Shown piece by piece: positions 1-6,682 of a stretch of DNA of 9,070 nt. The position numbers were made by a program, and so were the translations under genes. The notes below the pieces were generated by a model, which was not told the DNA's origin, made no database searches, and saw nothing but the letters and a program-made list of their open reading frames with translations. This DNA comes from an uncultured Acidobacteriota bacterium. Its GTDB lineage: Bacteria > Acidobacteriota > Blastocatellia > Pyrinomonadales > Pyrinomonadaceae. The stretch's first letter is position 1; the number at the start of each line of letters is the position of its first letter. The stretch is taken from assembly GCA_902826505.1 (NCBI GenBank), contig CADEFG010000155.1, positions 1-9,070 of the forward strand. Reading direction: 5' to 3'.

Positions 1-1
1 C

Positions 2-592
2 GTCGGCGTGATCGAAACCGATGCAGAAATTTCCGCTTCACGCGCCGAAGTCGGTGATAAAGTCATCGTCAGCGGCACGATCGGCGATCACGGCACGACG
101 ATTCTAATTGCGCGCGGCGAACTTGATCTCGAAACCGACATCGAAAGCGACACGGATTCTTTTAATTCGCATGTCGCGGAAATGCTCGACGAAGCCGCGA
201 ATTTAGGTGCGATTGACCAGATTCACGCTCTGCGCGACCCGACGCGCGGCGGCGTCGCGACGACTTTGAATGAAATTGCGATGAGTTCCGACGTGTTTAT
301 CGAAATCCGCGAAGACCTGATTCCGGTGCGTGAAGAAGTCAAAGGCGCGTGTGAGATTTTAGGTTTAGATCCGCTTTATGTCGCGAACGAAGGGAAACTG
401 ATCGCGGTCGTTTCCGCCGGAATCGCCGATGCGCTGCTCGAACGAATGCGGAAAAACCAGAATGGGACGGGCGCGTGCATCATCGGCGAAGTCAAAGCCG
501 AACCGCAGGGCATCGTTTCGATGACGACCGCATTTGGCGGCACGCGCATCGTCGATATGCTTGCCGGCGAACAATTGCCGCGAATTTGTTAG
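2..592 (+). CDS. hypE: HypE, [NiFe]-hydrogenase maturation protein (3' part, N-terminus outside window)
   Basis: HypE takes the carbamoyl group that HypF places on its C-terminal cysteine and dehydrates it, using ATP, to a thiocyanate that becomes the CN- ligand of the hydrogenase Fe centre. It acts in the cytoplasm with HypC/HypD. Here 196 residues plus a TAG stop are visible; HypE is usually about 330-345 residues, so about 140 N-terminal residues lie off the left edge. The visible part is the AIRS/PurM-like C-terminal domain. Recognisable motifs are SASRAEVGDKV with SGTIGDHG near the start, then RDPTRGG, DPLYVANEGKL, the near-terminal AFGGTRIVDML and the diagnostic last residues LPRIC. The terminal Cys is intact, so the product should be active. 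The in-frame GTG at 8 is not the true start, because family-like sequence continues through it to the edge. It is probably the last gene of a hyp cluster. No terminator is visible before the convergent ROK gene, whose stop lies 5 bp away. Confidence 0.96.
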   Translation, partial: VGVIETDAEISASRAEVGDKVIVSGTIGDHGTTILIARGELDLETDIESDTDSFNSHVAEMLDEAANLGAIDQIHALRDPTRGGVATTLNEIAMSSDVFIEIREDLIPVREEVKGACEILGLDPLYVANEGKLIAVVSAGIADALLERMRKNQNGTGACIIGEVKAEPQGIVSMTTAFGGTRIVDMLAGEQLPRIC

Positions 593-597
593 AAATT

Positions 598-1794
598 TTA
601 AGTGACTGAAACGGACGCGAATTTATCGGCGAGCACCAGACTGAAAGCGCCCATCAAAGTCGGGTGAGAACCGAGCGTCGAAGCCATGATGTTGACCGAC
701 GGATAGCCCTGACAGATTCCGCTCTCCGCCGCCGCGGTAACCTCATCGGCGATCAACTTCCAGGCGCGGACGATCGTGCCCGTGACGACCGTGACTTCGG
801 GCGATAAGCCTTGAATCAGATTCGAAATCCCGATGCCGATATAATGCGCGGTTTCCTTTAACGCCGCGACGGCTTTGGCGTCGCCTTTGAGGGCAAGCTC
901 AACGAGTTCGACAAAAGTTATTTTCTGACTTCCGTTGCGGTTTCCCGACAAATTAGCGTAGCGCGCCAATGCCGAGCGTTCGGAAGCAAAGGCTTCCCAG
1001 CAATTATGACTTCCGGCGGCACAGGCGATCGGCGCATCGCTGCCGATCGTCATATGTCCGAATTCGCCCGCGACGCCGCCTTTCCCGCGATAAATTTGCC
1101 CGTCGAAAACGACGCCCGTCCCGATCCCGTTGGTGATATAGACCAGTATAAAATCGCGGACATTGTTGATCTCGGGACGACCGAACCAGAGTTCGGCGAG
1201 CGCGACGGCATTGGCGTCATTCTCGATTTTGACGGGTAAGCCGGTTGCCTGGCGGACAATTTCGGCAACTTTCGGACGATGCCAGTCAAGATGCGGGATC
1301 AATAAAACATCGCCCGTCCAGGATTCGACCATGCCGGGCAAACTTATGCCGATGCCTTCGATCGACCCGCCGTTTTTCTTGATAAAATGCTTGGCGCTGT
1401 CAATCACGCGGTCGATCGTTTTGTTGAAATCCTTATCGGTCGGAAACTCTTCCTGCTCGAGCAGGCGACCGCTCAGATCGGTGGTCGCGACAATCGTGGT
1501 TTTCTTGCCCAAATCAACGCCGATCGCGACGGCGTGCGAGGTTCTGAGCGAAAGCAATTGCGGCGGACGTCCGCCCGAAGATTCACCGTAAACTTCTTCG
1601 ATCAATCCGGTATTTAATAATTCTTCGACGATCAATGAAACCGTCGAACGCTGAAGCGCGGTAATTTTAGCAATATCCGCCCGCGAAATCGGTCCTTCCT
1701 CGCGGACGTAATTTAATATGATCTGACGATTAATATCACGAATCGTATTCGAACGCGCAACATTAGCTCTTTTTAAGTTTATTCGTCTAACCAT
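598..1794 (-). CDS. ROK-family transcriptional regulator (NagC/XylR/Mlc type)
   Basis: This 398-residue protein has the normal length and order of ROK regulators. A winged helix-turn-helix lies at about residues 15-80 (ISRADIAKITALQRSTVSLIVEE, then GGRP at the wing end), followed by an actin-like ROK sugar-sensing domain at about 88-390. Visible ROK features are GVDLG (92-96), ENDANAVALAE (191-201, with the Asn-Asp sugar-binding/catalytic pair), NGIGTG (222-227), GEFGHM (243-248) and CWE (265-267). The zinc motif, normally CxCGxxGCxE, reads CAAGSHNCWE (258-267), so the middle Cys is Ala. The ATP-loop region reads DLGKKT rather than the DxGGTK of ROK kinases, which with the N-terminal HTH favours a sensor over an enzyme. 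The ATG at 1794 gives the typical start (MVRRINLKRAN); its ribosome site is weak. The gene follows the catabolic operon on the same strand after a 235-bp gap with its own promoter candidates and a palindrome, so it is probably a separate, autoregulated unit. The ligand is inferred to be mannose or a related sugar. Confidence 0.93.
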   Translation of the reverse strand: MVRRINLKRANVARSNTIRDINRQIILNYVREEGPISRADIAKITALQRSTVSLIVEELLNTGLIEEVYGESSGGRPPQLLSLRTSHAVAIGVDLGKKTTIVATTDLSGRLLEQEEFPTDKDFNKTIDRVIDSAKHFIKKNGGSIEGIGISLPGMVESWTGDVLLIPHLDWHRPKVAEIVRQATGLPVKIENDANAVALAELWFGRPEINNVRDFILVYITNGIGTGVVFDGQIYRGKGGVAGEFGHMTIGSDAPIACAAGSHNCWEAFASERSALARYANLSGNRNGSQKITFVELVELALKGDAKAVAALKETAHYIGIGISNLIQGLSPEVTVVTGTIVRAWKLIADEVTAAAESGICQGYPSVNIMASTLGSHPTLMGAFSLVLADKFASVSVT

Positions 1795-1835
1795 AACTTG
1801 TTCTTATCTTAAAAGGTAAAATTAATTCTGGCAAT

Positions 1836-1855
1836 CTACTAAATCGATTTAGTAG
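1836..1855. promoter_or_regulatory. Perfect 20-bp palindrome, candidate operator of the ROK regulator
   Basis: CTACTAAATCGATTTAGTAG reads identically on both strands over all 20 bases with no spacer. Its centre is the CGAT at 1844-1847, and the symmetry ends sharply at both sides. It starts 41 bp upstream of the ROK start codon and lies directly downstream of a candidate -10 element (TAAAAT on the minus strand). A bound dimer there would block initiation. AT-rich inverted repeats of this general kind are known targets of ROK regulators such as NagC and XylR. Binding by this particular protein is inferred. I saw no second copy in the window. Confidence 0.6.
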
Positions 1856-1857
1856 CA

Positions 1858-1886
1858 ATTTTAACACAGAAATTTGTTGGGAAGAA
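1858..1886 (-). promoter_or_regulatory. Candidate promoter P1 of the ROK gene, abutting the palindrome
   Basis: On the minus strand a TTCTTC hexamer (1881-1886) and TAAAAT (1858-1863) are separated by 17 bp, the preferred sigma-70 spacing. The -10 matches well but the -35 is poor. The predicted transcription start falls inside the palindrome at 1836-1855, as expected for a repressed promoter. Such AT-rich stretches often give chance matches. Confidence 0.33.
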
Positions 1887-1929
1887 ATAAAAATATCGTT
1901 GCCATAACCGTAAAAAACTTAGAAAAACC

Positions 1930-1957
1930 TTTATATTTCACAGTAATTTTAAGTCAT
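1930..1957 (-). promoter_or_regulatory. Candidate promoter P2 of the ROK gene
   Basis: On the minus strand ATGACT (1952-1957) and TATAAA (1930-1935) are separated by 16 bp. The -10 matches TATAAT at five of six positions and the -35 matches TTGACA at four of six. Use of this promoter would give a leader of roughly 130 nt carrying the palindrome. It is an alternative to P1, or a second promoter; the sequence alone cannot decide. Confidence 0.33.
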
Positions 1958-1970
1958 TTTTAGATTTTCC

Positions 1971-1992
1971 GGCGGCAAGTTTCACAGCCGCC
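1971..1992. other. GC-rich hairpin downstream of the cupin operon
   Basis: GGCGGC (1971-1976) and GCCGCC (1987-1992) form a perfect 6-bp stem with a 10-nt loop in otherwise AT-rich DNA. TTTT on the left and AAAA on the right can extend the stem across a two-base CC bulge. It begins 38 bp past the cupin stop codon, in the direction of operon transcription. On the minus strand it is followed by an A-rich rather than a T-rich tract, so it is not a classical intrinsic terminator. It could stabilise the operon's 3' end or slow RNA polymerase. Confidence 0.3.
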
Positions 1993-2029
1993 AAAAACTT
2001 ATCCTGCCCGCGCCTCGAGCAGTTTTGAA

Positions 2030-2398
2030 TCAACGTCCGAAATCATCCTGCAGCCGGACGATGTCGTCCTCGCCAAGATAAGCGCCGCGCTGAACTTCGA
2101 TAAAAACCAATAACTGCGCGCCCGGATTTTCGACGCGATGCGCCGCGCCGACCGCAATGTCAATCGCTTCGCCAGCATTTTTGATGATGTCTTCGCCGTC
2201 CAGCGTCACTTTTGCCGTGCCCTGGACGACAAACCAGTGTTCGGCGCGCTGCGCGTGTTTTTGATAACTCAGACGCTTGCCTGCGAAAACCTCGATGCGT
2301 TTGACCTTAAAACCTTCGCCCTCGTCCAAAACCGTAAAACTGCCCCACGGACGCTCGTCATATTTTGGTGAATTATCAATTTCTGCTGTTTCTTTCAT
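2030..2398 (-). CDS. Cupin-type mannose-6-phosphate isomerase (type II PMI C-terminal domain, stand-alone)
   Basis: This 122-residue single-domain cupin resembles the isomerase half of ManC/AlgA-type enzymes (MannoseP_isomer family) without the guanylyltransferase domain. It probably interconverts mannose-6-phosphate and fructose-6-phosphate in the cytoplasm. Visible family features are ERPWGSF (15-21), EGFKVKRIEV (28-37), the metal-binding stretch SYQKHAQRAEHW (44-55, candidate ligands Gln46, His48, Glu53, His54), VVQGTAKV (57-64), AAHRVENPG (85-93) and the C-terminal EVQRGAYLGEDDIVR (101-115). His87 is also a possible metal ligand. The ATG at 2398 is chosen. It lies 13 bp past the GH3 stop and the family match begins shortly after it. 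The longer frame would need a TTG at 2425 overlapping the GH3 gene. Its place beside a beta-mannosidase gene supports a role in mannose catabolism. Small cupins of this family can have other sugar-phosphate or non-catalytic roles, so the activity is inferred. Confidence 0.85.
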   Translation of the reverse strand: MKETAEIDNSPKYDERPWGSFTVLDEGEGFKVKRIEVFAGKRLSYQKHAQRAEHWFVVQGTAKVTLDGEDIIKNAGEAIDIAVGAAHRVENPGAQLLVFIEVQRGAYLGEDDIVRLQDDFGR

Positions 2399-2411
2399 AT
2401 TTCTTAAAATG

Positions 2412-4826
2412 CTATTTTTCAACAACTTCGAGTTTTGCCATCGTCAAATCGACGGAATTTCCGCCGACCATTATTTGAAATGCGCCGGGTTCGACAACCC
2501 GTTTCATTTCACGATTATAAAACCAAAGCTTGTCAGGCGTAATCTTGAAAACGACTTTTTTTGTTTGTCCCGCGTCGAGCGTGATTCGCGCAAAATCGCG
2601 CAATTCTTTGACGGGACGCGTGACCGAGCTGATCTCATCGCGGATATAGAGCTGGACGACTTCGTCACCGCGCCGTTCGCCGGTGTTCGTGACATTGACC
2701 GAAACGGTCGCTTCGCCGTTTGGAGAAATGCTCGGATTTTCGATTTGCAAATCAGAATATTTGAAAGTCGTGTAGCTCAAGCCGAAGCCGAACGGAAAGA
2801 GCGGCGTGTTTGAAGTATAAAGATAACCGCGTTTTGCCGAAGGTTTCTGGTTGTAATAAACCGGCAGCTGCCCGACCGACCGCGGAAACGTGACGGGCAA
2901 TTTTCCGCCCGGATTGTAATCGCCGAAAATCACGTCCGCCGCGGCGGTTCCGGTTTCTTCGCCGAGATAAAAACCTTCCAGAATCGCCGGCACGTTTTCC
3001 GCGACAAACCCGATCGCCAGCGGTCCCGAATTTGTCAGAAAAACAACCGTCGGTTTGCCGGTCGCCAAAACGGCTTTGACCAGCTCGTTTTGCCGTCCGA
3101 CGAGTTCCAGCGAATCGCGGTCGCCGAGATGATTGTCCGCCCAGGCTTCTTTGCTGGTGTCCTCGTTGCCGCCGATCGAGAGAATCACCGCATCCGAATT
3201 TTGTGCCGTCCGCACGGCTTCGGCGATCAATTTTTGGTCGTCCGCTTCATCGTTCAGCGTCGAAGTATCGGCAAACCAATTGCCGCCTTCTTTTGTGATC
3301 TTGACGCCTTCGGCATAATTTACTTTGACCGCCGCTCCGAGCTTATTGGTTATTCCTTCTAAAAGACTGACCGAACGCGGAGGTTTCGGGTCGGTGTAGC
3401 CGCCGAGGTGCGCTTTCGCTGCATTTGGTCCGATGACGGCGAGCGATTTCAATTTTGTGCGGTCGAGCGGCAGAATATTCTTATCGTTTTTCAGCAAAAC
3501 GATCGACCGCCGCGCCATTTCCGCCGCGAGCTGCCGGTGCGGCGCGCTGTCCACGATTTTTTCCGCAAGACTCGCGTCGACATACGGGTTTTCAAAAAGT
3601 CCGAGCTGAAACTTTGAACGCAAAACTCTTGAAACCGCGCGATTTAGAGTTTCTTCCGAAATTTTCCCCGCCGTCACCTGCGCGATCAAAGTCAGATAAG
3701 TATCGGGATCGGGCAGTTCCATATCGACTCCGGCTTCGAGCGACTGGCGCGCCGAATCGGCTTTATCGACCGAAACGCGGTGGCGCGTCTGGAGTTCGGT
3801 GATCGCGTAATAATCCGACACGACGACGCCTTGAAATCCGAAATCGTCGCGCAAAATGTTCTGTAAAAAATATTTATTGACGTGCGCCGGAACGCCGTCG
3901 AGTTCGTGATAGGCGGGCATCACCGACTGCAAGCCGCCTTCTTTGATCGCGGCTTCAAAGGTTTTCAGATGCGTTTCGCGCAGCAGTCTTTCCGACAAAT
4001 TGACGGGCGCGATATTCGTTCCGCCTTCCGGCTGACCATGCCCGATAAAATGTTTTCCGGTCGCAATGACGTGGCTTCCATCAATTTTCGGGTTCTGATT
4101 ATTGGCGCCGCCCTGCAAGGCTTTGACGACCGCGACGCCGAACCTTGAAGCCAAATACGGGTCTTCGCCGTAAGTTTCTTCGGTGCGTCCCCACCGCGCG
4201 TCGCGCGCAATATCGAGATTCGGTCCCAAAACATGGTGCGAACCGCGGACGCGGGTTTCGAGCGCTCCGGCGGTAAAAACGCGGGAAACGATCTCCGTAT
4301 CCCAGCTCGCCGCCATCGCCAGCGGAGTCGGGAAAACGGTCGAACCGCGCGCCATATTGCCGTGCAGAATTTCGTCGTGAAAAACCGCCGGAATTCCCAA
4401 TCGCGTATTTTCGATAAGCCATTTTTGAAAAGTGTTGGCGAATTCCGCCGAACCGCGCGGCGTTTTGTCTTCGCTTTGACGGGCGATCTGTCCGACTCCG
4501 TGCGGTATCAAAAGTTTGGCTTTTTCGGGCGAAAAATCGCCGCGATCGGTGCGCGATTGCGCGTCTTTGGTGTCCGTTTTTTGCGGTTTCGTGTTCCACA
4601 AACAGACGAGCTGCGCCGTTTTTTCTTCGAGAGTCATTCGCGAAAGCAAATCTTTGACCCGTTCATCGATCGAAAGCTGCGGATTTTTATACGGCAAATT
4701 TGTTTGGGCGTTGGCGCGCAGAAATTTTGACACCGAAAAACCGCCGCCTAAGATTACGGCAACAATCAAAATTGTCCGCCACAATGGATTTACAAAACCT
4801 TGTTTGTTTATTTTTCTTTTCATCAT
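2412..4826 (-). CDS. Exported glycoside hydrolase family 3 enzyme (beta-glucosidase or beta-xylosidase type)
   Basis: This 804-residue retaining exo-beta-glycosidase has the standard three-domain layout. The GH3 N-terminal barrel spans about 50-410, the GH3 C-terminal alpha/beta domain about 435-660 and a fibronectin-III-like domain about 710-795. Active-site motifs are HDEILHG (150-156), ARDARWGRTEETYGEDPYL (207-225), GKHFIGHG (257-264) and VVVSDYY (334-340), with Asp338 as the expected nucleophile. In the second domain GGNEDTSKEAW (552-562) followed by GDRDSLEL (568-575) carries the likely acid/base, probably Glu560 with Glu555 as an alternative. The N-terminus has a basic segment (KRK), a hydrophobic stretch (about 18-32) and RANAQ. 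This fits a Sec signal peptide cut near residue 40, or an uncleaved anchor. The start is the ATGATG at 4821-4826, 4 bp past the symporter stop and without a clear Shine-Dalgarno, so translational coupling is likely. In this operon it may trim glucose from glucomanno-oligosaccharides, but the sequence does not fix the substrate. Confidence 0.93.
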   Translation of the reverse strand: MMKRKINKQGFVNPLWRTILIVAVILGGGFSVSKFLRANAQTNLPYKNPQLSIDERVKDLLSRMTLEEKTAQLVCLWNTKPQKTDTKDAQSRTDRGDFSPEKAKLLIPHGVGQIARQSEDKTPRGSAEFANTFQKWLIENTRLGIPAVFHDEILHGNMARGSTVFPTPLAMAASWDTEIVSRVFTAGALETRVRGSHHVLGPNLDIARDARWGRTEETYGEDPYLASRFGVAVVKALQGGANNQNPKIDGSHVIATGKHFIGHGQPEGGTNIAPVNLSERLLRETHLKTFEAAIKEGGLQSVMPAYHELDGVPAHVNKYFLQNILRDDFGFQGVVVSDYYAITELQTRHRVSVDKADSARQSLEAGVDMELPDPDTYLTLIAQVTAGKISEETLNRAVSRVLRSKFQLGLFENPYVDASLAEKIVDSAPHRQLAAEMARRSIVLLKNDKNILPLDRTKLKSLAVIGPNAAKAHLGGYTDPKPPRSVSLLEGITNKLGAAVKVNYAEGVKITKEGGNWFADTSTLNDEADDQKLIAEAVRTAQNSDAVILSIGGNEDTSKEAWADNHLGDRDSLELVGRQNELVKAVLATGKPTVVFLTNSGPLAIGFVAENVPAILEGFYLGEETGTAAADVIFGDYNPGGKLPVTFPRSVGQLPVYYNQKPSAKRGYLYTSNTPLFPFGFGLSYTTFKYSDLQIENPSISPNGEATVSVNVTNTGERRGDEVVQLYIRDEISSVTRPVKELRDFARITLDAGQTKKVVFKITPDKLWFYNREMKRVVEPGAFQIMVGGNSVDLTMAKLEVVEK

Positions 4827-4830
4827 TATT

Positions 4831-6660
4831 TTACAATCGATTAAAATTTTCAGCCTCGTTCATCAAAACCTCTTCGCGAACCAAACTTTCATACCAGAAT
4901 TTTTTGAGAAAAACGGTCGTCGCGATAAGGATCGCGACACTGATCAAAACACCCGTCGAGCTTCGCAAAACGACATAGACCGGAATCGTCATGAGCATCA
5001 TCTGCCAGATAATTCCGACTCCGCAGTTCGTCAGATCGCGCGCCGCGCCGCGGTTCGGTTCGATCGCCGCGTCCTCTTCGCGACACAGTTCATAAACCGG
5101 CTGCCAAAATCCCCAGGGTCGCACGTCGCGGTAGAACTTTTTCAAAGTTTCGGCTTCGACCGGTTTTGTCAGCAAACTTCCGGCAAAACACGCAATTGTC
5201 GAAAACAAAAGGATAAAGGGAAAAGCATACAGCGGATTCCACGCGGGAACAACGACGGGAACGAGCAGCGCACAAACGATTCCCGTCAGCATTCCCCAGA
5301 AATAGCCGTAACCGTTGAGTCGCCACCAATACCATTTCAAAACATTCGCCGCCGTGTAACCGCCGAAAAGCCCGGAAACGATCCATTGCGTGATCGAATT
5401 GATCGAAGACAGAAAGAATCCGACGCTGATGCCCGCCGCCAGAACCAGAATCGAAGCCAGATAGCCGGCGCGAACCAGAGTTTTATCCGCCGCGTTCGGA
5501 TTCAAATAAGGTTTGTAAATGTCGTTCACCAGATAAGCCGCGCCGGCGTTGACCGTCGCGCTAAATGTTGACATAAATGCCGAAAGCAGTCCGGCAAGCA
5601 GAATTCCGACAAGTCCGGCGGGCAGAAAATTATTGATCACGTACGGCAAAACGAGTTCAAAATCGGCATTGCCCATTTTGTTGAACTCGGGCGTCACAAA
5701 AGCCAAACCGAGAAGCGTGATCCCGGCGATCAAAATCCAGCGCGGAACAAGGCAGATCGAAACGATCGCGCTCATAAAACTCGCTTCTTTCGGACTTTTG
5801 GCGGCTAAAATACGCTGCATATCGTAATTCGGCGCGGCGCCCGCCATACTGCTCAAAATGCCCTTGAAAACCATCAGCATAAAGAAAAATCCGAACGCGT
5901 TTGCCCAGCCGTCTGCGGCGATTTTGCCGTTGAGCGCGGGCAAATGAGCGTTCCAATCGAGATCGAGATTCCAGCCGAAAAAGATGTTTTGCCAGCCGTT
6001 TGGCATCAAAGTGCCCAGTGAATCGGCGCTCACCGACTGCATCGCGATCACGCCGATCACAACGCTCGACAAAGCCATCAAAATAAACTGCACGAAATCC
6101 GTCAGCACGACGCTCAGCATTCCGCCGAGAACAACATAAACGGCGGTAATTCCCATGATCAGAACGGCGTAAGTATTCGGCGATAAATCCCACGGCAGAA
6201 AGACTTTGCAGAATTTGCCCATCCCTTGAAAATCGTAACTGATAAAACCGACCACGGAAATTAAGGCAAACAGCAAAATCACGGCGCGCGCCAATTCGCC
6301 GCCCGAATCCGCGCCGAACCGCGTAACGATCCATTCCGCGCCGGTGCGCGCTTTTGAACGGCGCACCCATTTTGAAAGATAAACCGCATCGAAAATCTGG
6401 TTAAAAATCGGCCATAACCAGGGCAGAAAAAGTCCCTTCAAACCGTAGGCGAAAAGAATGTAAACCAGCCACATCGTGCCGGTAATGTCCCACATTGCCG
6501 ACGCGTTTGAAACGCCCAAAAGCCACCACGGCATTGTGTTTTCGCCAAGAAAATAAGAATCGAGATTTTTTGCGGCGCGGCGCGTGACATAAATTCCGAT
6601 GCCGATCATCACGACGAAATAAATGACCAGAATAATGATGTCCAGAGTGCCTAAACGCAT
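4831..6660 (-). CDS. Sodium:solute symporter (SSS/SLC5 family), probable sugar transporter
   Basis: This 609-residue inner-membrane protein consists mostly of hydrophobic helices, about 13-15 by eye. The first starts at residue 6 (LDIIILVIYFVVMIGIGIYV), followed by DSYFLGENTMPWWLLGVSN (34-52), which is typical of the family. The LLSAFMSTFSATVNAGAAY stretch (358-376) corresponds to the SSS signature in TM8; Ser364 and Thr365 sit where vSGLT places Na2-site residues. NDIYKPYLNP (379-388) follows, as in sugar-type members. A hydrophilic segment at about 498-545 (containing RPWGFWQP) precedes two further C-terminal helices. The ATG at 6660 has the clearest ribosome site in the window, GAGGAAAA on the minus strand (from 6673 leftwards), with GAGG 8 nt before the start. 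The gene lies 22 bp after the GH2 gene and 4 bp before the GH3 gene, which indicates co-transcription. Import of mannose or glucose with Na+ is inferred from context; a small oligosaccharide is possible. Confidence 0.92.
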   Translation of the reverse strand: MRLGTLDIIILVIYFVVMIGIGIYVTRRAAKNLDSYFLGENTMPWWLLGVSNASAMWDITGTMWLVYILFAYGLKGLFLPWLWPIFNQIFDAVYLSKWVRRSKARTGAEWIVTRFGADSGGELARAVILLFALISVVGFISYDFQGMGKFCKVFLPWDLSPNTYAVLIMGITAVYVVLGGMLSVVLTDFVQFILMALSSVVIGVIAMQSVSADSLGTLMPNGWQNIFFGWNLDLDWNAHLPALNGKIAADGWANAFGFFFMLMVFKGILSSMAGAAPNYDMQRILAAKSPKEASFMSAIVSICLVPRWILIAGITLLGLAFVTPEFNKMGNADFELVLPYVINNFLPAGLVGILLAGLLSAFMSTFSATVNAGAAYLVNDIYKPYLNPNAADKTLVRAGYLASILVLAAGISVGFFLSSINSITQWIVSGLFGGYTAANVLKWYWWRLNGYGYFWGMLTGIVCALLVPVVVPAWNPLYAFPFILLFSTIACFAGSLLTKPVEAETLKKFYRDVRPWGFWQPVYELCREEDAAIEPNRGAARDLTNCGVGIIWQMMLMTIPVYVVLRSSTGVLISVAILIATTVFLKKFWYESLVREEVLMNEAENFNRL

Positions 6661-6668
6661 GCGGTTTT

Positions 6669-6673
6669 CCTCG
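6669..6673 (-). promoter_or_regulatory. Ribosome binding site of the symporter gene
   Basis: The minus strand reads CGAGG here, followed by AAAA, with 8 nt between the GAGG core and the ATG at 6660. It is by far the best Shine-Dalgarno match among the genes whose starts lie in the window. The GH3, cupin and ROK starts have only weak A-rich sequences. This may set a higher translation rate for the transporter within the operon. Confidence 0.65.
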
Positions 6674-6682
6674 ATTTATTGA

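Larger units (their letters stand above)
1795..2029. other. 235-bp non-coding region between cupin and ROK genes
   Basis: This stretch is clearly more AT-rich than the flanking genes and has no plausible reading frame. It contains the palindrome, the two promoter candidates and the hairpin listed separately. It is the only sizeable non-coding gap in the window and separates the four-gene operon from the regulator gene. No riboswitch or small RNA was recognised. Confidence 0.8.

Noticed and set aside
8..10. GTG at 8 as the start of the hypE frame.
   Set aside because: The frame stays open to the left edge and the visible protein begins in the middle of HypE, so this is an internal Val codon.
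598..1794. The ROK protein as the missing manno- or glucokinase.
   Set aside because: It keeps the Asn-Asp pair and GIGTG, but it has an N-terminal winged HTH and DLGKKT in place of the kinase phosphate-loop sequence. Regulator is the better call; residual kinase activity cannot be excluded.
1912..2001. AAAAACTTA occurring twice in the non-coding gap (near 1913-1921 and 1993-2001).
   Set aside because: A 9-mer repeated once in AT-rich DNA is expected by chance, and neither copy shows further similarity around it.
2399..2425. A longer cupin start at 2425, adding nine residues.
   Set aside because: The codon there is TTG, it overlaps the GH3 end by 14 bp, and the extra residues are not family-like. 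The ATG at 2398 fits better.
4516..5571. A 351-codon open frame on the + strand across the GH3 5' end and the symporter 3' end.
   Set aside because: It is antisense to two strongly supported genes and crosses their junction. Its product is low-complexity, rich in Arg, Asn and Gln, and resembles no family. It follows from the codon bias of the real genes.
5657..6370. A 237-codon open frame on the minus strand inside the symporter gene in another frame.
   Set aside because: Its Arg- and Phe-rich product has no family-like motifs, and it lies entirely within the SSS gene, whose helices and signature are clear. The same reasoning removes the other overlapping frames in the window.
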